Of a DNA stretch of 64,000 nt, positions 40,440 through 49,965 are shown piece after piece (the stretch's first letter is position 1; each line of letters starts with the position of its first letter). The stretch covers positions 1-64,000 of the forward strand of contig NZ_KQ758621.1 of the NCBI RefSeq assembly GCF_001457035.1, written 5' to 3'. The notes under the pieces are model-generated. The model worked only from the letters and a program-made list of their open reading frames with translations, was not told the DNA's origin and ran no database searches. This DNA comes from Fictibacillus enclensis. GTDB taxonomy: Bacteria; Bacillota; Bacilli; Bacillales; Fictibacillaceae. The position numbers were made by a program, and so were the translations under genes.

Positions 40440-42992
40440 TTAAAGTTGTATGGCTTCTGTTTCTGTTGCTTTCATTGAGTCCGCATTAATGGCAGAGACC
40501 CTCAGAGATTCTAAATTGACCTCATGCCCTTTTAAAGAATGTATCCGAATGTTTTTTTCCTCACCAGGCAGCAGATCAAAGAAGTTATCCGAGCAAAGCA
40601 CCTCTTCCTGATCAACATCGATTTTTACAAAACGGGCGAGCTTGTCCGCCCTGACAGTGATGGTATTCTGCTCTCTGCTTTCTTCAATTTTCAGGTGTGC
40701 CTCCGGATAGTTCATCTCCTTGAAATCCCGCAAATAGTATCTATTTTCCGGAAACGCTCCATTTCTTGAAGAAAGGCAAACAATCACTTCACCCGCGTTT
40801 TTCCCCTGAAGGATTTCCTCCTCTGTAAATTTGAAAAGGGATAAAACACTGTTTCCTTCCGATTCAAAATCCAGTTTCCGCGAAAATACGGTTTCTCCAT
40901 TAAAATCAAGAACTTCCAGCGTCACCGAGTCGTTCACCGGCTGCAGCTGATCATTGATCACCGTGAGTTCAATGTCGCTGCCGGGATCATGGTCAAGCGT
41001 AACAAGAACAGGGGCAAAGAACCTTTTGGCATAATAATAGGACGCTTTTGGCAGGAGTTCATAATCGACCATGGACCAGCTGGTGCCCGGCCAGCAATCG
41101 TTAAGCTGCCAGATGAGCGCACCGCTGGTGTACGGCTTGCGGCGCCGGTAGTGTTCAATTCCGTACTTCAGCCCTTCTGCCTGGGTCAGCATCGAATAGT
41201 TCATATACTCTTCAATGGTATCCGGCACTCCGGTGAACCCTTCCATAAGAAGAATCCCTTTTTCATGAAAATGATCTTTGTTCCGGTAGGACATCTCTGC
41301 ACTTTTCCAATAAAACTCGCCTTCTGGAATGTATTTGGACAAGGTATGAAAGTTGGAAGAGGCATGCATGCCAAACTCGCTCGAAAAGAGGGTATAATCC
41401 TTTTTGTACTGTTTAAAAGAAACCCCTTCAAGCGAAATGTCCTGAATCACCGGCTCTCCTTTTTTTCTTGGCTCGACATTTCCGTGCCAAACCACCCAGT
41501 TATGGCGGTCACCCACCGTTTCATCATCGTGGTCGCTGTCTCCCGAACTTCCAAAGGGGGAGCTTGGCCAATACAGCCTCCCAGGATCGAGCTCTGTGAG
41601 CAGCTTCGGAATCACTTCATGATATATGCTCTCTCCGTAAAATGGTGTGGTAATCTCGCCGTCCGAATGCTTGCGGTCATAAATCCAGTCGATCTCGTTA
41701 TTGCCGCACCAGATCGCCAGACATGAGTAATTCCTCAGCCTTTTTATGACCTTCGTGATTTCGTCCTTCACATTGAGCATAAAATTCCGGTTGTAATCAG
41801 GATAAAGGGCGTTGGCAAACATGAAGTCCTGCCAAACAAGCAGTCCTAACCGGTCACATTCTTTGTAAAAGATATCCTTTTCATAGATGCCGCCGCCCCA
41901 GACACGCATCATATTCATATGAGCGTCCTTGGCCAGTTCCAGAAGCTTCGTATATCTGCTGTCTTCTGCACTGCCGATAAAGCTGTGAACAGGAATCCAG
42001 TTCGCCCCCTTGGCAAAAATCCTGACACCGTTCAAATTGAAAGCAAACAGGTTTTCTCCGTTTTCATGGGTTAGTTCCACCTTAATTTCGCGGATGCCAA
42101 AGCTCTGTTCATGAACATCAAGGACCGCTCCGCTTTCATCCTTCAGTTCTATTCTTAATTGATACAGGTATGGGTCACCAAGGTCGTGCGTCCACCAGAG
42201 CTTCGGCTGAGGCACCTCCATTGTGGTTCTGCCATTACGGTAGAGCACATCTGTTTCTGAGGTGACCACTTCTGTTCCGGACCGGAGTTCGACCGACAGG
42301 GACAGCGTTTCTTTGTTTTTAAACGACTGTTTAATGTCAGCTTCCACCTCGATCAGCGCCTTATCCTCTTCAACTTTCACCGTTTTTGCGTGTACTCCTT
42401 CAAGATGGGCTTTTGTGTATTTTTTTAAGGAAACATCCTTCCAAATTCCCGCAGTCACGAGGCGAGGACCCCAGTCCCAGCCAAAATTCATCGCAGCCTT
42501 GCGTGTCCAGATACGTTCCTTTCCATAACTGCACCAATAATCCTTTTCCTTGTTTTTCATGTGGATGGCGATGGGATCGAATTTAACGGCGATCACATTT
42601 TTACCCTGTTGAACCTGCCGGGTAACCTCAAAGGTATGCTCCACCAGCATGTTTTCCGTGTTTCCGATTTCTTTTCCGTTAAGAAAAATGGTCGCATACG
42701 TATCAAGTCCTTCGAAAACCAGATGCAGATATTCCTCATCCAGGCATTCATCCTCCCACAGAAATGTGGAGCGGTACCACCATTCCTTTTCTTCCACCCA
42801 GCTGCTGGCCAGGTCGTTGTGTCCTACAAATGGATCTTCAATGAGCCTTTTCTTCAAAAGCTCGGAGTGAACGTCTCCCGGGACAGACGCCCCCATCCAA
42901 AAATGATCGATATAGGATGGAGCTGCTATTTCCAGAGAAGGCACCTTCCCCGGCTCAAACCACTTCAGCTTCCATTCGCCTGATAGCTTCAT
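40440..42992 (-). CDS. GH2 beta-mannosidase, copy B
   Basis: 850 aa, with the same domain order as the adjacent copy A but clearly diverged. Motifs are MKLSGEWKLKWFEPG at the start, LHLVFEGLDTYATIFLNG, NFGWDWGPRLVTAGIW, acid/base LAIWCGNNEIDW and nucleophile LFSSEFGMHASSNF. The ATG at 42992 (MKLSGEW) is chosen for AAGGGAGAGAATGTGA; the longer frame is not needed. Two paralogues suggest different linkages or leaving groups, for example mannobiose versus Man-GlcNAc from N-glycan cores. Specificity is inferred. It follows the response regulator gene directly. Confidence 0.92.
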   Translation of the reverse strand: MKLSGEWKLKWFEPGKVPSLEIAAPSYIDHFWMGASVPGDVHSELLKKRLIEDPFVGHNDLASSWVEEKEWWYRSTFLWEDECLDEEYLHLVFEGLDTYATIFLNGKEIGNTENMLVEHTFEVTRQVQQGKNVIAVKFDPIAIHMKNKEKDYWCSYGKERIWTRKAAMNFGWDWGPRLVTAGIWKDVSLKKYTKAHLEGVHAKTVKVEEDKALIEVEADIKQSFKNKETLSLSVELRSGTEVVTSETDVLYRNGRTTMEVPQPKLWWTHDLGDPYLYQLRIELKDESGAVLDVHEQSFGIREIKVELTHENGENLFAFNLNGVRIFAKGANWIPVHSFIGSAEDSRYTKLLELAKDAHMNMMRVWGGGIYEKDIFYKECDRLGLLVWQDFMFANALYPDYNRNFMLNVKDEITKVIKRLRNYSCLAIWCGNNEIDWIYDRKHSDGEITTPFYGESIYHEVIPKLLTELDPGRLYWPSSPFGSSGDSDHDDETVGDRHNWVVWHGNVEPRKKGEPVIQDISLEGVSFKQYKKDYTLFSSEFGMHASSNFHTLSKYIPEGEFYWKSAEMSYRNKDHFHEKGILLMEGFTGVPDTIEEYMNYSMLTQAEGLKYGIEHYRRRKPYTSGALIWQLNDCWPGTSWSMVDYELLPKASYYYAKRFFAPVLVTLDHDPGSDIELTVINDQLQPVNDSVTLEVLDFNGETVFSRKLDFESEGNSVLSLFKFTEEEILQGKNAGEVIVCLSSRNGAFPENRYYLRDFKEMNYPEAHLKIEESREQNTITVRADKLARFVKIDVDQEEVLCSDNFFDLLPGEEKNIRIHSLKGHEVNLESLRVSAINADSMKATETEAIQL

Positions 42993-42993
42993 T

Positions 42994-44544
42994 TCACATT
43001 CTCTCCCTTTCTTCATATGGATTTCTTTCGTGCCCGCCATGGGCGTGAACCAGATTCCGGTATTGGGTTGGCGTAAGTGTCGTACTTTTCTTGAAGATAT
43101 GAACGAAGTATTTGTATTCGCGGTATCCTACTCTCTCCGCAATTTCAAAAACGCGGCAAGAGGTTTCCTTTAACAATTTCTTCGCCTGTTCCAGCCGGAC
43201 CTCGTGTAAAAAGTCATTAAAATGTTTTCCCGTTTCCTGCTTGATCAGCTGGCTGAAATGATTTGGCGAAACATGGATAATGCCCGCTACTTCACCTGCC
43301 TTCAGGTCCTCGGCATAATGCTTTCGAATATAAGAAACCGCTTTCTTAATCAGCCAGCGTGATCCTTCATTGGCTGCGCTCTGCTGAAACGAGAAATAAG
43401 ATGACAGATCCTTTAAAAACAGGTTCTTCAGCTGATCGTAGGAGTTATATACGGTCGGGTTCACTCCCATTAAAAACTCGAAGCGAACAGCCTTTGGACA
43501 CCATTCCAAAAGGCTGTGTTCAACAGATGAAATGGCCATACAAATCGCGCCAGCCGTATACCGGCAGTCGGAGAACTTCAGAAAAAGCTGTTCTGCCGCT
43601 TCGGCCGTATCATCTGCTTCCAGCTGAAACACCTGCCTCACTTCTTCTTCACATGAAAAAGAACAGGAAGAATCCTCCACCTCCGATGACCAATAAACCG
43701 GTTCGGGCTGAAACGGATACCCATCCAGGCCGTGCAGTAATTCCTGATAGCCACTTTTCAGATCCTGACTTATCTCGACAGCAATCATGCACAAGAAGCA
43801 GCTGATTCCCGCCTTCTTTTCCAAACCCTTTTGCACCTGGAGGAAATTCTCCTTTTCCTTATCGTCATTTTCTGCAAGGCAAAGGGTAATCAGCCGATTT
43901 TGGTCACTGAAAAAAGAGGCACTGATCATATCCTGTGAGTTCAACTCGTTTTCCAGCGCTGCTTTCCACCTCTGTTTCAATTCTTGTTCCTGCTCTGGAT
44001 TGAGGTTCTCTGTTTTTTCATGATACTGCTGCATTTCACTGCCCAGTAAAAGCAAATGCTTTCCTTCCAGACACGTAACACGGCGGTCTTCCCCATCCAT
44101 TTCGTGATCGAGGACCGTGTCCGTCAGCAGCCGCTGCAGATGCTGTCTGCACTCTTTTTCAAGGTCATGCCGTCTTTCATTTGATATTTTTTGGACAAGA
44201 ACCATTAATTCTTCAATGTCCACCGGTTTCAGCAAATAATCCTTTACACCGAGCCGGAGGGCCCGCTGAGCGTATTCAAACTCATCATAGCCGCTGACCA
44301 TTACCGTCTCTATTCCCGGGGCATTCTTATATACCCATTCTCTCAGCTTCAATCCATCCATGACTGGCATCTTCACATCGGATAAAATAACATCCACTTC
44401 AGTTTCCTGCAGAATTTCAATCGCTTCTTCACCGTCATAAGCTTCTCCAACGACTTTTGCGTTGATTTGGCCCCATGGCACGGTTTCCTTCAGTCCCTGC
44501 ACAATGATGGGTTCATCGTCCACAATCAACACTCTCAGCGTCAT
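42994..44544 (-). CDS. YesN-type response regulator (REC + AraC HTH)
   Basis: 516 aa. The receiver domain (1-120) has LIVDDEP, the phospho-Asp in VILSDVKMPVMDG, and the conserved Lys in YLLKPVD. A long middle region follows. The AraC-type DNA-binding domain (about 420-505) shows AEDLKAGEVAGIIHVSPNHFSQLIKQETGKHFNDFLHEVRL and FEIAERVGYREYKYFVHIFKK. It pairs with the overlapping YesM-type kinase gene and probably activates the adjacent ABC importer/mannosidase genes. The ATG at 44544 is chosen for GAAGGTG at 6 nt; ATG 44550 is possible. Confidence 0.9.
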   Translation of the reverse strand: MTLRVLIVDDEPIIVQGLKETVPWGQINAKVVGEAYDGEEAIEILQETEVDVILSDVKMPVMDGLKLREWVYKNAPGIETVMVSGYDEFEYAQRALRLGVKDYLLKPVDIEELMVLVQKISNERRHDLEKECRQHLQRLLTDTVLDHEMDGEDRRVTCLEGKHLLLLGSEMQQYHEKTENLNPEQEQELKQRWKAALENELNSQDMISASFFSDQNRLITLCLAENDDKEKENFLQVQKGLEKKAGISCFLCMIAVEISQDLKSGYQELLHGLDGYPFQPEPVYWSSEVEDSSCSFSCEEEVRQVFQLEADDTAEAAEQLFLKFSDCRYTAGAICMAISSVEHSLLEWCPKAVRFEFLMGVNPTVYNSYDQLKNLFLKDLSSYFSFQQSAANEGSRWLIKKAVSYIRKHYAEDLKAGEVAGIIHVSPNHFSQLIKQETGKHFNDFLHEVRLEQAKKLLKETSCRVFEIAERVGYREYKYFVHIFKKSTTLTPTQYRNLVHAHGGHERNPYEERERM

Positions 44545-46306
44545 AGCCATCACCTTCACTTTTTTCGGCATCAAAAGGAAAAACAAGCCTGACCCATGCT
44601 CCCCCGGATTCTTTCTTCCGGATTTCCAGCGCTCCCCGTTCCCCATAAGCGCTAGTTAACCGGTCCAGAATATTTTGAAGGGCAAAGCCTCCTCTCATGG
44701 CGGATGCCGCCTCTTCAGGAGAAAATCCTTTGCCGTTATCCATCACATCAATGACCAGCCTGTTTTCTTCCTGAAAACAGCGGATATAGATTTTCCGGAT
44801 TTTACGCATATTCTCAAATCCATGCTGAAGGCTGTTTTCAATAAGTGGCTGGATCAACTGTTTAAGCACCTGAGCTTCCATAATTCCGGCTTCGCAATAC
44901 AGCGTGAACTCCAGCTTTTTTCCGAGTCTTCTTTTTTGCAGTGCCAAATAGCTCTGGCTGTAGGTCAGTTCGGCCTCAAGCGTTATCCAGGGCTTGCCCC
45001 GGTTCAGGCTGATTCGAAACATTTTGGAAAGCTGTTCGATCAGCTTGCTCGTGTCCATCGCATTCTCAAGCCTGGCTGTCCAGCGAATCATATCAAGTGT
45101 GTTGTACAGAAAGTGAGGATTAATCTGGCTTTGCAGAAGCTTGAGGTCCGCTTCCCTGCTGCGGATTTCCATCTTGTATTCTTTTTCAATCAAATGCTGA
45201 ATCCTCTCCACCATCTTGTTAAATCGTAAGCCCAGCAATCCGATTTCGTCCCGGGAATGGACCAGGACATTCGCAGAAAAGTCACCCTTTTCCACTTGCC
45301 TGGTCTGCTCCGTCAAACGAACGATCCGCTTAATATTAAAATGGTAAAAACCCGCCATGGCCAGGATTCCAAACAAGGTAAGGACCACCATCATCATGAT
45401 GATCGAATCCATGATCTTCTTTAAGCCTTCCGCTACATTCGCCTTGTCGACAATGGCGACAAGAACCAAATCTGTTCCTTCAAGCGGCTGGGTGACCACA
45501 TGGTATTGCTCTGATTCTTTTTCGTAAAGAAAGGATCCTCCCTGTTCTTTTTGCTGCAGCGTCTTATTCATAAACTTCTTATCGGGATACGTTCTGCCAA
45601 TCAATGATGGATCATGGTGAAGGACAACTTTTTGATTATGGTCCAACACAAAGGTTTGCTGAAGACTTTTTGAATCGGTTTCAATGATCTGGTACAGCTT
45701 GGCGGCATCCAGCCGGATGGTCACCAGGCCGATCGGCCTGGTGACATTGTTGATATCATTGATTACCCTGAACAAGCTGACGACCTTTTTCTTTCGGCCC
45801 CAATCATCTGTAATCGTATAGGCCTCGCTCCAAAATACTTTGCCATAAAGCGCTTTCGCCTTTCTTTCCCAGACGCCCTCCTCATTCTTCTCCAGCGGAG
45901 TGCCGATATGAATCCGGCTGTTATGAAGGCCGGTAAGCGTGATGGAATCCAAATACGGTTTGGAATTCAAATGAAAAACCGCATAGCCGTTGATCCGTTC
46001 TTCCAGATGTTTCAGCCGGATCTGGTTCTCCGGGGTACTTGGTGTTGTTAAAAAGGTCCGGAAGTCATTGCTGTAAATCATGTAGGAAGAAATATCTTCA
46101 ATGCTGAGAATGGCAGCTGACATATTGTCTTCCACCTTCTCCAGATGGCTTTTCGTATTGTCGATCGCCTGCAGCTGGATGGCCTGGTTTGCCTGTGAAT
46201 AAATGAATAAGCTGAAGGCAATCATCGGGATCATCACCAGTGCCAGGAAAATGAATAAGAACTTCCACCTCAGCTGCCAGTCGGGAAAATAGAGAAGCCG
46301 TTTCAT
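44513..46306 (-). CDS. YesM-type sensor histidine kinase
   Basis: A 597-aa membrane kinase. TM1 (about 14-36) is followed by an extracellular sensing domain of about 250 residues, TM2 (about 288-310), a HAMP segment (RIVRLTEQTRQVEKGDFSANVLVHSRDEIGLLG), the His_kinase box with the phospho-acceptor in QINPHFLYNTLD, and an ATPase domain with QPLIENSLQHGF and DVMDNGKGFSPEE. It should sense an extracellular sugar or a loaded binding protein. The C-terminus overlaps the response regulator start by about 32 bp. Confidence 0.92.
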   Translation of the reverse strand: MKRLLYFPDWQLRWKFLFIFLALVMIPMIAFSLFIYSQANQAIQLQAIDNTKSHLEKVEDNMSAAILSIEDISSYMIYSNDFRTFLTTPSTPENQIRLKHLEERINGYAVFHLNSKPYLDSITLTGLHNSRIHIGTPLEKNEEGVWERKAKALYGKVFWSEAYTITDDWGRKKKVVSLFRVINDINNVTRPIGLVTIRLDAAKLYQIIETDSKSLQQTFVLDHNQKVVLHHDPSLIGRTYPDKKFMNKTLQQKEQGGSFLYEKESEQYHVVTQPLEGTDLVLVAIVDKANVAEGLKKIMDSIIMMMVVLTLFGILAMAGFYHFNIKRIVRLTEQTRQVEKGDFSANVLVHSRDEIGLLGLRFNKMVERIQHLIEKEYKMEIRSREADLKLLQSQINPHFLYNTLDMIRWTARLENAMDTSKLIEQLSKMFRISLNRGKPWITLEAELTYSQSYLALQKRRLGKKLEFTLYCEAGIMEAQVLKQLIQPLIENSLQHGFENMRKIRKIYIRCFQEENRLVIDVMDNGKGFSPEEAASAMRGGFALQNILDRLTSAYGERGALEIRKKESGGAWVRLVFPFDAEKSEGDGYDAESVDCGR

Positions 46307-46342
46307 CGCATCTACTCCTGTTATGCTTCGTATAACACTAGC

Positions 46343-47227
46343 TTAGCCCTTTACCGCACCGGCTGTCATCCCCTTCACAAGATAGTCCTCAAGCAATAAA
46401 TAAATGATGATTACTGGGATAACGGCCATCGTAAGGCCTGCCATCTGGGCGCCATAATTGGTGGTGAACTGCCCGGCGAAGTTAGCCAGCCCAAGCGGAA
46501 GTGTTTTTAACGAATCATCATTAATCAGCACAAGCGCAAAGGAAAATTCGTTCCAGTTGTTAATGAAGTTCAGGATTATGACTGTAGCCAATGCCGGCCG
46601 GGTCATTGGAAGGATAATCGAAAAGAAAATCCGGAAAACACCGCACCCATCCATGATTGCCGATTCCTCAATGTCCCGTGGAAAGGACTTCATGAAGCTA
46701 ACGAGGATAAAGATCGTGATGGGCAGGTTAAAAGCAATGTAAGGTAATATTAATCCAAGATGTGTGTTTAAGAGGCCCAAAGACTTCATGAGCAGAAACA
46801 TTGGGACGAGTGTGGCATGAATGGGGATCAGCATGCCGAATACAAAGAAGGCGTACACCATCTTTCCCCATTTGAAAGCAAACCGCGCCAGAAAGTAGGA
46901 CGCGATGGCCCCGGCAAAAATCGTTACCGCCACCGCTGCCACGGAAACAATGACGCTATTGAAAAAATAAGTGCCGAGCTTTGCTGTCTCCCAGGCGGTT
47001 TTATAGTTATCAAACAGCCATTGCACCGGCAAACCAAACGGGTTCTTCGCAAAATCGATATTGCTTTTAAACGAATTCAAAAACATCCAGAACATTGGAT
47101 AGGCGTTCACCAGCCCATAGATCACTAGCAAAAGATAAATCAGCGCCTTTTTCGAAAAACGCCTGCCCTTGTTCGATTCTTTTCGAAGCTCGATGTTCTT
47201 CTGTTTTTCAGCCATTACATGAGCCAT
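46343..47227 (-). CDS. ABC sugar transporter permease (MalG type)
   Basis: A 294-aa CUT1 inner-membrane permease with six helices. The EAA loop reads EESAIMDGCGVFRIFFSIILPMTRPALATV (about 190-220), where the ATPase docks. It pairs with the MalF-type permease encoded 1 bp upstream. No ATPase gene is in the locus, so a shared MsmX-type ATPase is likely, as for other Bacillus CUT1 systems. Start ATG 47227 overlaps the ribosome binding region of the preceding gene (AAGGGGGGATTAAA). Confidence 0.92.
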   Translation of the reverse strand: MAHVMAEKQKNIELRKESNKGRRFSKKALIYLLLVIYGLVNAYPMFWMFLNSFKSNIDFAKNPFGLPVQWLFDNYKTAWETAKLGTYFFNSVIVSVAAVAVTIFAGAIASYFLARFAFKWGKMVYAFFVFGMLIPIHATLVPMFLLMKSLGLLNTHLGLILPYIAFNLPITIFILVSFMKSFPRDIEESAIMDGCGVFRIFFSIILPMTRPALATVIILNFINNWNEFSFALVLINDDSLKTLPLGLANFAGQFTTNYGAQMAGLTMAVIPVIIIYLLLEDYLVKGMTAGAVKG

Positions 47228-47228
47228 T

Positions 47229-48104
47229 TTAATCCCCCCTTTTTCTCAGTATAAGAGTAGACAGGTAGACAAGCGCGAGACTGAAGAAAAAGATAAAGAG
47301 CGACAGGGTGCTTCCATAGCCATATCTTGTGGAAGAAAACGTCTGGTCAAACATGTACATCGCCAGCACTTCCGTCGTATGGCCAGGCCCTCCTGTTGTC
47401 ATCACATAAATGAGGTCGAAGGTCCGCAAGCTCCCGCTGATGCAAAGAATAACGGCCACCATGATGGTGTTTCTCATCATGGGCAGCGTAATGTATAAGG
47501 TCCTTTTAAGGCCGGACGCTCCGTCAATTTTGGCCGCTTCATAAATTTCTTCCGGGATATTTTGGAGTGCTGCCAGAAAGATAATCAAATACAGCCCGAT
47601 AAACTGCCAGATGATCGTCACACAGACGGAAAACATGGCCCATTTCGGATCTCCCAGCCAGTTCTGCGCCCAGTCGCCAAGACCGATTCCTTCAAGCAGC
47701 TGGTTGAAGAGTCCCCTTCTCGAGTTATACATCATCCCCCAGACAAGAGAGATAATGACGGTGGAGATGACAACCGGCATGAAGCCCAATGTTCTGAACA
47801 CCTTGCCGAATTTCAGCTTGCGGTTGATCAGCAAAGCGAAAAACAAGGCGAGCGGAACCTGGCCAAAGACGGACGCGGCCACGACCAGCAGGTTATTCTT
47901 CAAAGCTCCCCAGAATACGGGATCATCCAGTGCTTCCTTAAAGTTTGCCAGCCCCACAAACTTCATTTTCGTGAAACCGTCCCAATCCATGACTGAATAA
48001 TAGAAGGAAAGAATGATAGGAACGATGGCAAATAACAGATAGATGACAAGTGCCGGCGCGATGCCAATTAGAGCCGGCCACTTATAGCGGTTTAACAGAT
48101 GCAT
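47229..48104 (-). CDS. ABC sugar transporter permease (MalF type)
   Basis: A 291-aa CUT1 permease with six helices. It has PALVIYLLFAIVPIILSFYYSVMDWDGF at the N-terminus and the EAA loop YEAAKIDGASGLKRTLYITLPMMRNT near 200-225. The ATG at 48104 (MHLLNRYKW) follows AAGGAGGGATACC; the longer frame from 48134 has no such site. It is preceded by a stable hairpin at 48126-48153 that separates it from the binding-protein gene. Confidence 0.92.
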   Translation of the reverse strand: MHLLNRYKWPALIGIAPALVIYLLFAIVPIILSFYYSVMDWDGFTKMKFVGLANFKEALDDPVFWGALKNNLLVVAASVFGQVPLALFFALLINRKLKFGKVFRTLGFMPVVISTVIISLVWGMMYNSRRGLFNQLLEGIGLGDWAQNWLGDPKWAMFSVCVTIIWQFIGLYLIIFLAALQNIPEEIYEAAKIDGASGLKRTLYITLPMMRNTIMVAVILCISGSLRTFDLIYVMTTGGPGHTTEVLAMYMFDQTFSSTRYGYGSTLSLFIFFFSLALVYLSTLILRKRGD

Positions 48105-48125
48105 GGTATCCCTCCTTAAAAAGGA

Positions 48126-48153
48126 GGAAATCAAGCAAGTTTACTTGATTTCC
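48126..48153 (-). promoter_or_regulatory. intercistronic hairpin between binding protein and permease genes
   Basis: A perfect 10-bp inverted repeat, GGAAATCAAG / CTTGATTTCC, with an 8-nt loop and no T-run. Its position suits mRNA stabilisation or partial read-through, giving more binding protein than permease. The role is inferred. Confidence 0.6.
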
Positions 48154-48164
48154 AACTGATCCTT

Positions 48165-49463
48165 TTACTTTTCTTTATCCACCGCTGCCTGCAGTTTTTT
48201 GGCAAGCTGTTCCGGCGTCATCTGACCAAGCGTGACCTCCTGCAGCCCTGAATTGATCACATCGGTAACATCCACCGGAAGAGTGGCATCATAAACCGGT
48301 GCGATATGGTCGCCAGTCAGTTCAGATACCTGCTTCAAGGCCGGACTCACACCTTTAGGCGGATCAATATCAGCAGGAACCAAAATATCTGCTTTCATCA
48401 AGTCAGTATAGTAGTCTTTGCTGTAAAAGCTTTTCAAGAATTCCTTTGCGGCTTTCAGCTTCTCGCCTTTCAGCTTGCTGTTGAGGGCAATGCCTGTCCC
48501 GGTGACAGCAGAAACGGCCTCAGGGTTGCCTTTTCCTCCATCAATGGAAGGGAAAAGGGCAATTCCCAAGTTGCTGTCATCGTCCATCGCCTCAAGAACA
48601 GGGCCGAGTGACCATGCTCCATCGATCATCATCGCCGCATCACCCATGACGAACAAGTCTCTGTGCTGGATATTATCAATAGAATTAAAGTCATCGTTAA
48701 AGGCCTTCATATCCGCAAGTTCCTTAATTACCCCGACTGCTTTGACGAACTCCGGATCCGTAAACTTCTTTTTGCCATCTAATACATCAGGAAGGAAATC
48801 GCTTCCTGTCATGCGGTCACCAATCATAGAAATGTAGGAAGACTGCAGTACCCATTGCGCTTTATTACCAAGCGTGATTGGAATCACGTTTTGCTTTTTC
48901 AGATTTTTGATAAGCGTTTTGAAATCTTCATAGGCTTTTGGAAATTCCTTATACCCTGCTTTGGCAAGCATCTTTTTGTTATAGTAAACAAGGCTCGTTG
49001 GCGTTACGTTCGCCGGCAGTGCATACTGCTTTCCGTCCACGTTGTAATCGGTGAGCTGGTTTTTCTTGATCAGGCCGTCCCAATGGCTCAATATGCTGTT
49101 GAGCGGCTGAATCAGCTTGCCGTTTACGAGCGGTGTCAGCTCAGCCCCCGGCCATACCTGCACCAGATCCGGCAGCTGCTGGCCAGCCGCTTGCGTTTTC
49201 ACCTTAACCTTAAACTGGTCATGAGGAATGTTTTGCTGCTTGATCACAATATTTGGATGTTCCTTCTCAAACTTCTTAACCGCCTTTAAGCTCGCCTTAT
49301 TTTGTGGGGAAGGATCCGTCCATATGTTCCAAAACGTCAGTTCAATCTTATCCCCGCTTCCGTTGCCCGAAGCCTTTTCGCCATTACCCGAACAGGCCGA
49401 CATCAGGACCAGCATCAATGCTGAGACAACCAAAAGCGCTCTTGCTCCCAACCGTTTACTCAT
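48165..49463 (-). CDS. ABC sugar transporter substrate-binding lipoprotein
   Basis: A 432-aa CUT1 solute-binding protein. The signal ends in a lipobox, LMSACSG (Cys at 24). The mature part has the SBP_bac fold with LTFWNIWTDPSPQNKASLKAVKKFEKEHPNI, DLVQVWPGAELTPLV, YALPANVTPTSLVYYNKKMLAKAGY and GDAAMMIDGAWSLGP. It delivers an oligosaccharide to the two downstream permeases. With two beta-mannosidases in the operon, beta-mannosides or mannose-containing glycans are the likely ligand. It is the first gene of the operon, behind a 16-bp palindrome and a perfect cre box. Confidence 0.92.
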   Translation of the reverse strand: MSKRLGARALLVVSALMLVLMSACSGNGEKASGNGSGDKIELTFWNIWTDPSPQNKASLKAVKKFEKEHPNIVIKQQNIPHDQFKVKVKTQAAGQQLPDLVQVWPGAELTPLVNGKLIQPLNSILSHWDGLIKKNQLTDYNVDGKQYALPANVTPTSLVYYNKKMLAKAGYKEFPKAYEDFKTLIKNLKKQNVIPITLGNKAQWVLQSSYISMIGDRMTGSDFLPDVLDGKKKFTDPEFVKAVGVIKELADMKAFNDDFNSIDNIQHRDLFVMGDAAMMIDGAWSLGPVLEAMDDDSNLGIALFPSIDGGKGNPEAVSAVTGTGIALNSKLKGEKLKAAKEFLKSFYSKDYYTDLMKADILVPADIDPPKGVSPALKQVSELTGDHIAPVYDATLPVDVTDVINSGLQEVTLGQMTPEQLAKKLQAAVDKEK

Positions 49464-49488
49464 CTTTTACGCCCCCTCAATCAATTGT

Positions 49489-49504
49489 TTAAACGATAGT
49501 TTAA
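49489..49504. promoter_or_regulatory. palindrome TTAAACGATAGTTTAA upstream of the sugar operon
   Basis: Inverted repeat TTAAAC-GATA-GTTTAA, 26 bp before the binding-protein start. It may be a regulator operator (YesN or a LacI-type protein). The regulator is not identified. Confidence 0.4.
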
Positions 49505-49505
49505 T

Positions 49506-49519
49506 TGTAAACGGTTTCA
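49506..49519 (+). promoter_or_regulatory. cre box upstream of the beta-mannoside operon
   Basis: TGTAAACGGTTTCA matches the cre consensus fully, with TGAAACCGTTTACA on the other strand. It lies 43 bp before the binding-protein ATG, consistent with CcpA repression when glucose is present. Confidence 0.7.
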
Positions 49520-49606
49520 AAACCCTTGATAATCCGAAAAAATTAAGATAGCATCCTAATTTTTCACTCGTTTTCTGTTATTTTTGATTTTTCCAAAAAT
49601 AAAAGA

Positions 49607-49641
49607 TGGACTTAAAGGCTATGATCACACCTTTAAATCCA
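49607..49641 (-). terminator. terminator of the AtuA/CoA-transferase operon
   Basis: TGGACTTAAAGG (49607-49618) pairs with CCTTTAAATCCA (49630-49641); in the minus-strand RNA the one irregular pair is G-U. A T-rich tail follows on the minus strand (complement of 49596-49604). Confidence 0.75.
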
Positions 49642-49651
49642 CCTTGCGTTT

Positions 49652-49963
49652 CTAGCTTTCCAAACTGATTTCCATTTCCAATAAATAAGAACTTAAGCTT
49701 TTTCCATGCCGGTCCAGTGAAAGGGACCGGGTTACCCCTCCTCCTAAGGCTTCCTGCATCACAAAATTCATCGCTCCAATTTTAGGAAGCTCATAACGGA
49801 TTACTTCTCCTTTTACAATATCTTTGAAATGATCTTTTACCCTTTCTGCTGTAACGGCTTGCCTGAGACGCTCGTAATCTTCTGAATGATAGACAATTAA
49901 AGAAACGTTTGAAATATTTCCTTTATCCCCGGTGCGGGAGTGAGCCAGCTCTTTTAACTTCAT
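49652..49963 (-). CDS. DUF4387-family protein (AtuA partner)
   Basis: 103 aa: MKLKELAHSRTGDKGNISNVS at the N-terminus, then MQEALGGGVTRSLSLDRHGKSL. This is the small conserved domain found either fused to the C-terminus of AtuA-like proteins or encoded next to them. The HSRTGDKGN motif is the hallmark. It is encoded 2 bp after the AtuA-like gene and almost certainly forms a complex with it. The reaction is not established here; AtuA/AtuB-type proteins act on branched or terpenoid acyl-CoAs. Confidence 0.85.
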   Translation of the reverse strand: MKLKELAHSRTGDKGNISNVSLIVYHSEDYERLRQAVTAERVKDHFKDIVKGEVIRYELPKIGAMNFVMQEALGGGVTRSLSLDRHGKSLSSYLLEMEISLES

Positions 49964-49965
49964 CC

